NCBI GenBank assembly: GCA_022495995.1
Contig: JAFEMH010002560.1
Span: 186,001-250,000 of the forward strand
From: Adenophora triphylla var. japonica
Taxonomy: Eukaryota; Streptophyta; Magnoliopsida; Asterales; Campanulaceae
Length of the DNA: 64,000 nucleotides
Reading direction: 5' to 3'
In this document: positions 23,550-33,103 of the stretch, piece by piece
Position numbering within the stretch: the first letter of the stretch is position 1
How the letters are laid out: every line of letters starts with the position of its first letter
Made by a program: the position numbers and the translations under genes
Notes under the pieces: generated by a model
The model's database searches: none
Told to the model about the DNA's origin: nothing
What the model saw: the letters and a program-made list of their open reading frames with translations, nothing else

Positions 23550-24104
23550 GAAACCGAAAACGACATTGAACCAATGGTAGAGACTGAACCAAATTCACAA
23601 AGGGTTGTGGAACCGGTTCAAGATGCACAAGTTCTTCGCCGAAGTGGTAGGTCACGATCCGAACCCGAGAGATATGGATTTCTCGTTACGGAAAGTGATG
23701 AAGTGGAGTTAATCGAAAATGATGAACCTACTTGCTATCAAGAGGCAATGTCCGCTCCTGATTCGGAAAAATGGCAAGAGGCCATGAAGTCTGAATTACA
23801 ATCCATGGCTGATAATCAAGTTTGGAATTTGATTGATCCTCCCGAAGGTGTAAAAACCATAGGGTGCAAATGGGTCTTCAAGAAGAAGACCGACATGGAT
23901 GGAAATGTGCACACCTATAAGGCTAGGCTAGTAGCTATGGGATATAGGCAGATTCATGGCATCGACTATGATGAAACCTTTTCGCCTGTAGCTATGCTTA
24001 AGTCTATTAGAATTTTAATTGTCATAGCCGCATATTATGACTATGAGATATGGCAAATGGATGTCAAAACAGCTTTCCTACATGGGAAGTTACTTGAGGA
24101 TGTA
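23550..24104 (+). pseudogene. Copia reverse transcriptase N-terminal fragment
   Basis: Continues the polyprotein frame after the TGA. Shows the linker RRSGRSRSEPERYG, then the RT start WQEAMKSELQSM, GCKWVFKKKTDMDG, RLVAMGYRQ, DYDETFSPVA and the first catalytic Asp in MDVKTAFLHG. It ends at LLEDV, before YVDD, where the sequence changes to CACTACAAGG. The last codons of the open frame to 24128 belong to the transposon end. Confidence 0.85.
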
Positions 24105-24592
24105 CACTACAAGGAAAATCGGATTTAGAGACGGAAAATTAGAGACGGACGGAATCTGTAGCTAATTTGGCGACAGATTAGAGACAGAACCAAAAATCAG
24201 AGACGAATTCGGATTCCGTCTCTAAATTAGAGACGGATTCAGATTTCGTCTCTAATTCAGAGACGGAATATGAATCCGTCTCTAATTCAGAGACGGAATA
24301 TGAATCCGTCTCTAATTTAGAGACGAAATCTGATTCCGTCTCTAATTTAGAGACGGATTAAGATTCCGTCTCTAAATTTTAGAGACGAATTTTGTATCTG
24401 TCTCTAAATAGAGACAGAGTCAGAATCCGTCTCTAAATTAGAGACAGATTCAGAATCCGTCTCTAAACTTTAGAGACAGATTTTTAACCCGTCTCTAATT
24501 TAGAGACAGATTTTTGAATCCGTCTCTAATTTAGTGGCAATTCAACATGCGTCTCTAAAATTTAGAGACAGATTTAGTATCCGTCTCTAAAT
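24105..24592. mobile_element. CACTA-type left terminus with subterminal repeats
   Basis: Starts CACTACAAGGAAAAT, the CACTA-superfamily terminus. It is followed by more than a dozen copies of a TTAGAGACGGATT / AATCCGTCTCTAA inverted unit, the dense subterminal repeats typical of these elements. No matching right end with this sequence was found; the candidate at 32247 is divergent. It interrupts the Copia RT. Confidence 0.65.
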
Positions 24593-25282
24593 TTGACTTT
24601 TTTTCTATATACTTTCATTTGTTTAGTTTTTTTTCTATCTTTTTTTATATAACTTTTTCTAAAAAAAAACCACTAATTAACTAAGGGTAAAATATTGTTT
24701 TATAGTCAATAAAATTTTTTTAAAAAATAAAAAATAAATATAGGGTAGTCTAGTCCCTCTTTTGATTTTCTTCTATATACTTTCATTTGTTTAGTTTTTT
24801 CTATCTTTTTTTATATAACTTTATCTAAAAAACCACTAATTAACAAAGGCTAAAATATTGTTTTCTAGTCAATAATTTTTTTTTAAAAAAATAAAAAATG
24901 AATATAGGGTAGTCCGTCCCTCTTTTGACTTTTCTTCTATATACTTTCATTTGTTTAGTTTTTTTCTATCTTTTTTTATATAACTTTTTCTAAAAAAAAC
25001 CACTAATTAACAAAGGCTAAAATATTGTTTTCTAGTCAATAAAATATTTTTTAAAAAATAAAAAATAATATAGGGTAGTCCGTCCCTCTTTTGACTTTTC
25101 TTCTATATACTTTCATTTGTTTAGTTTTTTCTATCTTTATTTATATAACTTTTTCTAAAAAAACCACTAATTAACAAAGGCTAAAATATTATTTTCTAGC
25201 CAATAAAAAATTTAAAAAAAACAAAAAATAAATATAGGGTAGTCCGTCCCTCTTTTGACTTTTCTTCTATATACTTTCATTT
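24593..25282. repeat. Satellite A, first block (~166-bp monomers)
   Basis: Tandem copies starting at CTATATACTTTCATTTG near 24604, 24773, 24937, 25103 and 25267, each containing TAGTCCGTCCCTC near its end. Monomers are 164-169 bp, AT-rich, and differ mainly in homopolymer length. The last copy switches into satellite B within TTTCATTTGT. Confidence 0.9.
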
Positions 25283-26560
25283 GTAACTCAATTTCCATTT
25301 TGATTTTAAGGAAAGTCATAGAGATGAAAAACACTTTAAATGTCATTTAGAATGTAGAAAAAAATCAAAAAAAAATAAACGAGGTAGCCGTATACCATTT
25401 TCACAAGATCGGGACACATTCCTTAAAACCCTAAATAATGGCACATATTTGTAACTCAATTTCCATTTGGATTTTGAGGAAAGTCATAAAGATGAAAAAC
25501 ACTTTAAATGTCATTTAGAATGTAGAAAAAAATTAAAAAAAAAATAAATGAGGTAGCCGTATACCATTTTCACAAGATCGGGACACATTCCTTAAAACCC
25601 TAAATAATGGCACATATTTGTAACTCAATTTCCATTTCGATTTTGAGGAAAGTCATAAAGATTAAAAACACTTTAAATGTAATTTAGAATGTAGAAAAAA
25701 TTTAAAAAAAATAAACGAGGTAGCCGTATACCATTTTCAAAAGATCGGGACACATAAAACCCTAAAAACCCTAGATAATGGCACATATTTGTAACTCAAT
25801 TTCAGTTTGGATTTTGAGGAAAGCCATAGAGATGAAAAACACTTTAAATGTTATTTAGAATGTAGAAAAAAATTAAAAAAAAAATAAACGAGGTAGCTGT
25901 ATACCATTTTCACAAGATCAGGACACATTTTTTAAAACCCTAAATAATGGCACATATTTGTAACTCAATTTCCATTTGGATTTTGAGGAAAGTCATAAAG
26001 ATGAAAAATACTTTAAATGTCATTTAAAATGTAGAAAAAAATTAAAAAAATAAATAAATGAGGTAGCCGTATACCATTTTCACAAGATCGGGACACATTC
26101 CTTAAAACCCTAAATAATGGCACATATTTGTAACTCAATTTCCATTTGGATTTTGAGGAAAGTCATAGAGATGAAAAAATCTTTAAATGTCATTTAGCAT
26201 GTAGAAAAAAATTAAAAAAAAAATAAACGAGGAAGCCGTATACCATTTTCACAAGATCGGGACACATTCCTTAAAATCCTAAATAATGACATATATTTGT
26301 AACTCAATTTCCATTTGGATTTTGAGGAAAGTCATAAAGATGAAAAACACTTTAAATGTCATTTAGAATGTAGAAAAAAATTAAAAAAAATAAACGAGGT
26401 AGCCGTTTACCATTTTCACAAGATCGGGACACATTCCTTAAAACCCTAAATAATGGCACATATTTGTAACTCAATTTCAATTTGGATTTTGAGGAAAGTC
26501 ATAAAGATGAAAAACACTTTAAATTTCTTTTAGAATGTAGAAAAAAATTAAAAAATATAA
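25283..26560. repeat. Satellite B (~169-bp monomers)
   Basis: Eight copies beginning GTAACTCAATTTCC at about 25283, 25451, 25620, 25791, 25960, 26130, 26299 and 26466, the last one partial. The unit includes GAGGTAGCCGTATACC and GATCGGGACACATTCC. It is unrelated in sequence to satellite A but has nearly the same length. Confidence 0.9.
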
Positions 26561-27103
26561 ATGAGGTAGTCCGTCCCTCTTTTGACTTTTCTTCTATATA
26601 CTTTCATTCGTTTAGTTTTTTTCTATCTTTTTTTATATAACTTTTTCTAAAAAAAACCGCTGATTAACAAAGTCTAAAATATTGTTTTCTAGTCAATAAA
26701 AAAATTTTAAAAAAATAAAAAATAAATATAGGGTAGTCCGTCCCTCTTTTGACTTTTCTTCTATATACTTTCATTTGTTTAGTTTTTTTTCTATCTTTTT
26801 TTATATAACTTTTTCTAAAAAAAAACCACTGATTAACAAAGGCTAAAATATTGTTTTCTATTCAATAAAAAAATGTAAACAAAATAAAAAATAAATATAT
26901 GGTAGTCCGTCCCTCTTTTGACTTTTCTTCTATATACTTTCATTTGTTTAGTTTTTTTCTATCTTTTTTTATATAACTTTTTCTAAAAAAAACCACTGAT
27001 TAACAAAGGCTAAAATATTGTTTTCTAGTCAATAAAAAAAATTTAAAAAAATAGAAAATAAATATAGGGTAGTGCGTCCCTCTTTTGACTTTTCATCTAT
27101 ATA
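26561..27103. repeat. Satellite A, second block
   Basis: Monomer starts near 26594, 26761, 26930 and 27097. Entered from satellite B at a shared GGTAG word. The final copy runs into telomere-like DNA at CTATATAGGGTTTAGGG. Confidence 0.9.
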
Positions 27104-28033
27104 GGGTTTAGGGAATAGGGTTTAGGGTTTAGGATTTAGGGTATAGAGTTTAGGGTATAGGGTTTAGGGCATAGGTTTAGGGTATAGGGTAAAATGTATA
27201 AGGGTATAGGGTTTAGGGTTTAGAGTTTAGGGTATAGGGTATAGGATTTAGGGTATAGGGTTTAGGGTATAGGGTATAGGGTTTAGGGTTTGAGGTTTAG
27301 GGTTTGGGGTTTAGGGTATTGGGTATAGGGTTTAGGATATAGGGTTTAGGGTATAGGGTATAGAATTATTTAGGGTTTAGGGGTTAGGGTTTAGGGTTTA
27401 GGGTATAGGGTATAGGGTATAGGGTTTAGGGCATAGGGTTTAGGGTTTAGGGTATAGGGTATAGCGTTTAGGATTTAGGGGTTAGGGTATAGGGTATAAT
27501 GTATAAAGGTTAGGGTATAGGGTATAGGGTATACCCTATACCCTAAACCCTATACCCTATACCCTAAACCCTATACCCTATACGCTATATTTATACCATA
27601 TACCCTATACCATATACCCTATATACTATACCCTATACACTATACACTATACCATATACCCTATACCATATACACTATACCCTATACCCTATACACTATA
27701 CATTAAACACTATACACTATACCCTATACCCTATACCCTATGCCCTATACCCTATACCCTATGCCCTATGCCCTATACCCTATGCCCTATGCCCTATACC
27801 CTACGCCCTATACCCTATACCATATACCCTATACCCTATACCCTATACCTTATACCCTATACCCTATGCCCTATGCCCTATACCCTATGCCCTATACCCT
27901 ATACCCTATGCCCTATACCCTATACCCTATACACCATACCCTATATACTATATACCCTATACCCTATAACAAATAAATTATACACTATAGGGTTTTAGGG
28001 TTTAGGGGTTAGGGTTTAGGGGTTAGGAGTTAG
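27104..28033. repeat. Inverted telomere-like repeat array
   Basis: 27104-27530 is G-rich on the plus strand (TTTAGGG, TATAGGG, TTAGGGG variants). At GGGTATACCC (27528-27537) the array flips to CCCTATA / CCCTAAA until about 27965. From 27987 it is G-rich again. TATAGGG variants outnumber the canonical plant TTTAGGG. The heptad Met-Pro-Tyr-Thr-Leu-Tyr-Pro frames over it are artefacts. Confidence 0.9.
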
Positions 28034-28586
28034 CACTACAAGAAAACTGGTCTTTCGCGATTGCTTTTGGCGATGGCAAAAAAAGCAGTCACGTTTGAGT
28101 ATATAAGGAGACGGCCTTTGTGACTGCATTTAGTGCAGTCACAGTAGGCTAGCGTGATGGCTAAGCAGTCACAGATGCCATCACATTATATGTTTTTCCT
28201 CTAGCGCCCGACAACGTGAGTCCATGAATGCGAAATTCTAATTTTTATCAAAGGTGATGGCTTTAACAATCGCGTTTTATAAAAATAATAAATTAAACAA
28301 TTTAAAAATTGAACTTTTAATTATTTTTAAAGGTGGCCCTTGCAATCACATTATATAAAAATAAATTAAAAAATTCAATTACACAATTAAATTTTTTTTT
28401 CAAGATAAAGCATCCACTATTCCATAGGCGATTTAGAAAAACCCTTTGTTTTCTTTTCCTCTCACTCTCGTTTCCTCTTCCTCTTCCCTCTCAGCGGAAA
28501 CGGCGATTCCTCCGGCGGCAACAGCGATTCCTCCAGCGGCGATTCTTCCTCCGGCGTTCTTCCCCGGCGTTCTTCTCCGGCGTCAG

Positions 28587-28587
28587 G

Positions 28588-28647
<60 letters not shown>

Positions 28648-28648
28648 A
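28587..28648. repeat. (CT)n microsatellite in CACTA element
   Basis: CT dinucleotides with one CG interruption, following a GGCGATTCCTCC-rich, leader-like stretch (28495-28585). Confidence 0.95.
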
Positions 28649-29037
28649 GGTAGCCTCCTAATTTCATTCCAACAGGCCCTAGGCTATTTATGTACTTAAA
28701 TTTCTATTAATTCTAGCTTAATCGTTGTTGAAACTGTCATATTACAACATTGCAACTACACATTGCTATAGATAGATCTCGGTATTTTGGGATTTGGGTA
28801 TTTGTTGAATCTGCAAAATGCCGGTGTTTTGATGAAAGCTTAATTGGAGCCTTGTTGGGGAATTTTGATTTGAGCTGCTAAAAATGGAGTCTTTCAAGAT
28901 ATTTGTTGAATCTACAATGTCCACTTTTCTACGCGTGCTTTCAAACAATAGATTCTGATATCTCTTTCTTGTTTACTATCTTCTTCTTAAGCCCAATTTA
29001 CCCTGTTCCATTAACTGGCATCTGTTTCTTTTTGTAG

Positions 29038-29500
29038 ATCCTGGATCAGTATAGACAATCTCGTGATTATTTAGAAAAGGAAGGTGCTGTGCTCTCTGGA
29101 ACCATTCGCCGCAAGCGTTATACCGGCCGGGTCATTCTATAGGTGGCTTTGTTGCTAGAGCCGCACTTGTCCATCCACATCTCGAGAAAGTCACCGTAGA
29201 AACAGGTTCTTACACTTTCAACGCCCCACCGGTGAGTCCTGTGGTTCCTTTGAAATCCTTCTTTTAGTTCCTTGTTCTTATAGGACGATATAAGTCTTTA
29301 TGAAGTTCTTTTCCTTTCTCAAAGTCACCTCCACCGGCATTGCGGCCATCCTTAGGTCAATATTATGGACATATAAATGAACAATGGAGAAAGGGATATG
29401 GGATTCTAACGTCTCTAGCCGAAATCACTTATCGGCTCCTCAACTTTCTAGTCTTTGTTGTTGTCTCCATTTGAGGTATTTACGACTACCGGTCGGCTTC
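29038..29500 (+). pseudogene. PGAP1: PGAP1-like GPI inositol-deacylase gene fragment
   Basis: Two exon-like pieces. The first (29038-29231) follows a TTTTTGTAG acceptor and reads ILDQYRQSRDYLEKEGA, then, after a frameshift, GHSIGGFVARAALVHPHL, containing the Gly-x-Ser-x-Gly nucleophile motif of the alpha/beta-hydrolase PGAP1. It ends at a GTGAGT donor. The second starts after TCAAAG at 29325: SPPPALRPSLGQYYGHINEQ, WRKGYG, then VVVSI and a degenerate GIYDYRS. This order matches the lipase region of plant PGAP1-like proteins, ER enzymes that remove the acyl chain from GPI inositol. The rest of the gene is absent. Both exons carry disruptions, so it is a transposon-captured relic. The assignment is from memory of the family. 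Confidence 0.7.
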
Positions 29501-30719
29501 TAGTTTCTGGAAGATGCAAATGTGCTTATTTTATGTTTTTTTTTTCTGTTACATTGCACGGATCCCACTTTGTACTTCACGGCATGGTCAAATCCCTTTC
29601 TCTTAGAATAGACAAATCAAGTTTTTGTCCTTGAAATATTTACGAAATAGCATTATGGAAAGAAACTTGTACCGTAATTTTTGTTTTTATGGTACATCCT
29701 GCCCTTTGGAAAGAATATGACATGCAACATGAATAACTTGCAAATCTGTTTTTATGCAATGAGATTTACTAGCCCCCATCTATATGGCATTTGTACTGAT
29801 CATTGGCATTAACTTTGTATCTTGCACTGATGTTTATGCTGCAGTGTTAACTAGGTAACCATTTTCTTTCTTAATTCTTATGCAACTGATAGTTTTAAAG
29901 AAGCATCTTGTAAGGTTTTGATTTTTATTCTTTGAACTTTTGTGAGTATTATGATTACATTTAGGGCAAGGAATGAGCTTCAAGTTGGCCTCATGTGTGA
30001 TGTCTAGATATGGTCCACGTTTTCTAAACCATTTGAAAATATCCATGGAAAAAGACTTTCCTTGAAGAAATCTTACATATATTGTAGATTGTTGTAAATC
30101 TCTATCTCTATGCACTACTATCATGTAAGTCACAATTTTTTTGATTGTTGTTTTTAATATTTTAACTCAGCAATAAAACCTTAGTTTTTATTGTTCAATA
30201 ACCTTTTTGCTAATGTTCTTCAGGATTCATATTTGTGCATGCATATTTATTGTGTTGAAGTTGAGTCCACTAGTAAAGAAAGCGAACGAACGATGAGGCC
30301 TAGACACCCAAAGCGGGCGATATGCAAGGCGTACGAGTGATGTGAATGCATTAAATATAATGCCACTGTTTGAGTTATGTGAATAAAGGGGTTAGCTTTG
30401 TGATTTTAATTTATGGGTCTATTACTATTTTGGTCTGAGACTAATTTATGATTGGTATTTGACAGATTTTTGAAAGAGTATACGCCCTTAGACTATTGAT
30501 TTTTGAACATAATATGGTAGCTAGAATGGTTCTTGAACAAGTTTAGTAAGACATGAATAGTTTGTTAAATGTAATGATGAATGTTATTTTGAGACAATAT
30601 ATTTAGTTTTAAATGATTAAAAGTTTGTTTTCAATTAAGTTTTGGAAAAGTTCGTGGATTTATCAATATTAATTCATAATATTATGTAGTAATAATTATA
30701 TTATTGTAATGAAACATTT
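29501..30719. other. Rest of CACTA interior, nothing recognised
   Basis: T-rich intron-like DNA. A short stretch at 30260-30345 is GC-richer but gives no recognisable protein. May be the flanking intron of the captured gene. Confidence 0.4.
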
Positions 30720-31227
30720 AAGAACTAATGTGATGGCAAAACAATCACATGTTTGGTCATTTTCATTCGGGATAAGGTGATTGCATTTTAAGATAAGGTG
30801 ATAGCATTTTAAGTTGCCTTCTCTAAGCAAAGGTGATTGCATTTTCAGTCGCCATTTCTAAGCAAAGGTGATTGCATTTCCAGTCGCCTTCTCTAAGCAA
30901 AGGTGATTGCATTTTCAGTCGCCTTACACAAGCTAACGAGATTGCATGCCCAGTCGCCTTATACTAGCTAACGTGATTGCATTTGTGATTTAATTAATTA
31001 AATAAATAAAATTAAAAAACTCTTTACGTGACGGCAAAAAGCAGTCACGGAAAATAAGTCTCTAAGGTGTTGCTTATCCCGTCGCGTTAAGCGTTATCAT
31101 ACAAGGGTTTACGCTTATTTGCGCCGTGGCGATTGATTTCCCAGTCGCCTTACCTTTTCGTGACTGCTTTTCGCACATATGTGACGACTTTTAGCAGTCA
31201 CAAAAAGCCTTTTTTCTTGTAGTGTAG

Positions 31228-31490
31228 GGTTTAGGGGTTAGGGGTTAGGGTTTAGGGTTTAGGGGTCAGGGGTTATTAGGGGTTAGGGTTTAGGCTTTAG
31301 GGCTTAGGGTTTAGGGGTTAGGGGTTAGGGTTTAGGGTTTAGGGGTTAGGGCTAAGGGTTCAAGGGTTAGGGGTTAGGGTTTAGGGGTTAGGGTTTAGAG
31401 GTTAGGGGTTATTAGGGGTTAGGGGTTAGGGGTTAGGGGTTAGGATTTAGGGTTTAGGGGTTAGGAGTTAGGGTTTAGGGTTTAACGTTT
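31228..31490. repeat. Telomere-like array right of CACTA element
   Basis: Variants of TTTAGGG and GGTTAGG, G-rich on the plus strand. Continuous with 27987-28033 if the CACTA element is removed. Confidence 0.85.
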
Positions 31491-32247
31491 CCATTTAATT
31501 TTCTAACGTTTTCAGTTAGTTTTTCAAAATTTCAGTTAGTTTTTTGAAATTCCAGTCAATTTTCTAACGTTTCACTTAAATATTTTAATGTTTTTCAGTT
31601 GGTTATTTTGTTAATTAGTTCTAAAAATAATCAAAAATTACATTTTATTATCAGCGACGGAATATTCCGTCGGTGTTTAATTTAAAAAAAATAAAAAACA
31701 TTTAATTTTCACCGATGGAATATTTTCGCCGCGATAAATTAAAAAATTTAATTATTCAACGGCGGAAATATTCCGTCGTGTAATATTATTTCAAAAAAAT
31801 AAAAAAATATTTTATTTTCACCGTTGGAATATTTCCGACGCTGATAAATTAATTTTTTTTAATTTATCAGCGGCGGAAATATTCCGTCGGTCTAATATTT
31901 CAAAAAAAAAAATATTTGATTTTCACCGACGAAAAATTTTCGCCGCTGATCAATAAAAAATAAAAAAATAATATATTTTCACCGGCGGAATAATTCCGTC
32001 GCTGATAAAGAAGTAGCGGCGGAATATTTCGTCGGTAAATCAAGTGCCAAAATAGTGGCGGTAATTAAACGAATATTCGAGAAATATTCGTTTTAGCGAC
32101 GGAATTTAGCGGCGAAATTAAATTCCGTCGCTAAATTTGACGCCAAAATAATTTCGCCGCTAAAGCTTAATTTTGTCATTATTTAGCGCGACGGAATGAA
32201 GTCCGTCGCTATTGATTCCATCTCTAAAACACACATTTACGGTAGTG
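31491..32247. mobile_element. Subterminal repeats and possible right terminus of a CACTA-like element
   Basis: 31491-31620 has short TTTTCTAACGTTTCAGTTAG tandems. From 31650 there are about ten inverted copies of GGCGGAATATTCCGTCG variants. It ends TTTACGGTAGTG at 32247, i.e. CACTACCGTAAA on the other strand. Only the first six terminal bases match the left end at 24105, and the adjoining 3 bp (GTA left, TAA right) differ. Whether these are two ends of one large element or of two broken ones is open. Confidence 0.45.
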
Positions 32248-32752
32248 TAACACGCCCATGGCGGGGCTTCGCCAAAGACTTACAACGTAAGGAGCTTGAC
32301 AACGAGAGTTCAAGAAAGACTCGAACTTATTCGTCGGGTGGCGCATAGGAACACCGTGCCGCTGGGCCCTGCACGTGTAATCGACACCTCTCTGATACCA
32401 TCTTAAAGTATGATGTTACACCTTAAAACCAATTTGTGCTAAGGGGAGTTACCCATGATCTTTATATATTATATGCAAGGTTTGTAAATTTCCGATTTGA
32501 GATAATATCTTTAATACGCCCCCTCAGTGTAGCGGGTTTTGCCAAAGCTTACAACGTGGACTTATTAATCGGGTGGCACGAATTAACATCGTGGGCCGTT
32601 AGGCCTGCACGCGTAATGGACCTGCTCTGATACTATCTTAAAGTCTAGTCTGAGGTTGCACATTAAAACCAATTGATTCTAAGTGGAGTTTATATATTAT
32701 ATATAATGTTTGTCAATTTCTTTCTGATATTTAATAATATCTATAACATAAT
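32248..32752. repeat. Tandemly duplicated ~260-bp unit with TCTGATACCA word
   Basis: Copy 1 (32248-~32511) and copy 2 (~32512-32752) share, in order: ACGCCC, a GCCAAAG-CTTACAACGT segment, a CGGGTGGC segment, GCACGYGTAAT, CTCTGATACCATCTTAAAG and AAAACCAATT...CTAAG. The TCTGATACCA / TCTGATACTA word equals the 3' end of initiator tRNA-Met. Resembles an LTR or TRIM-like family, but no internal region or target duplication could be set. Confidence 0.55.
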
Positions 32753-33103
32753 CAAGTTCAAAGTCAAGTTAGAATAAGAAAATTATATTATTGCCTTATT
32801 CCATTAAAACTATTCTATTTGACAAGTCAAATTTTACAATATAGAAGAGTGATCATGGAATAAGAATTTTCCTTCTCTCACTTTCATGCTATAAGATAGA
32901 TAATATTCCTAATCTTGTAGTTGCATCACCTAACGAAAGGGAGAGGCTATTGCCACTACATATTTTCCTTATCCACTACATTCATTAATAAAATTTAATC
33001 ATTTGACTCAATTGCCCTTCAATCACTTACTCTTATTTATGGTATTTTCCTTAAAATGGTAAGCTTGTTTTACACTTTTTATCCTCTATATTATTATTTT
33101 CAA

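Larger units (their letters stand above)
18690..24104 (+). mobile_element. Copia LTR retrotransposon, 3' half lost
   Basis: 5' LTR 18690-19935, tRNA-iMet primer site, ~1.4 kb leader, then gag-protease-integrase-RT in one frame. The RT breaks off at 24104, where a CACTA-type terminus begins; neither the rest of RT, RNase H nor a 3' LTR is found in the window. The LTR starts inside the LTR of the non-autonomous Gypsy element, so this Copia insertion is younger. The long LTR and gag style suggest the Angela/Tork group, but I cannot fix the lineage by eye. Confidence 0.85.
28034..31224 (+). mobile_element. CACTA element with captured gene fragment, TAG duplication
   Basis: Left end CACTACAAGAAAACTGG and right end, on the other strand, CACTACAAGAAAAAAGG. 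A 3-bp duplication TAG flanks it (28031-28033 and 31225-31227), as for CACTA elements, and the flanks are telomere-like repeat on both sides. Subterminal repeats with GTGATTGCATTTTCAGTCGCC words crowd the right end (30720-31200) and related GCAGTCAC words the left. At 3.2 kb with no transposase it is non-autonomous. Inside are a gene-like CT-rich leader and a PGAP1-like exon pair. Confidence 0.88.

Noticed and set aside
24593..27103. Regularly spaced repeats resembling a CRISPR array
   Set aside because: Monomers are ~168 bp with no short conserved repeat and unique spacer pattern; the context is eukaryotic satellite DNA.
27740..27998. Long frames encoding Met-Pro-Tyr-Thr-Leu-Tyr-Pro heptads
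   Set aside because: They are translations of the CCCTATA telomere-like array; three frames are open because the repeat lacks stops, not because a protein is encoded.
24105..32247. A single 8.1-kb CACTA element with ends at 24105 and 32247
   Set aside because: Termini match only in CACTAC, subterminal repeats differ (TTAGAGACGG versus GGCGGAATATTCC) and flanking triplets differ. Kept as two uncertain ends instead.
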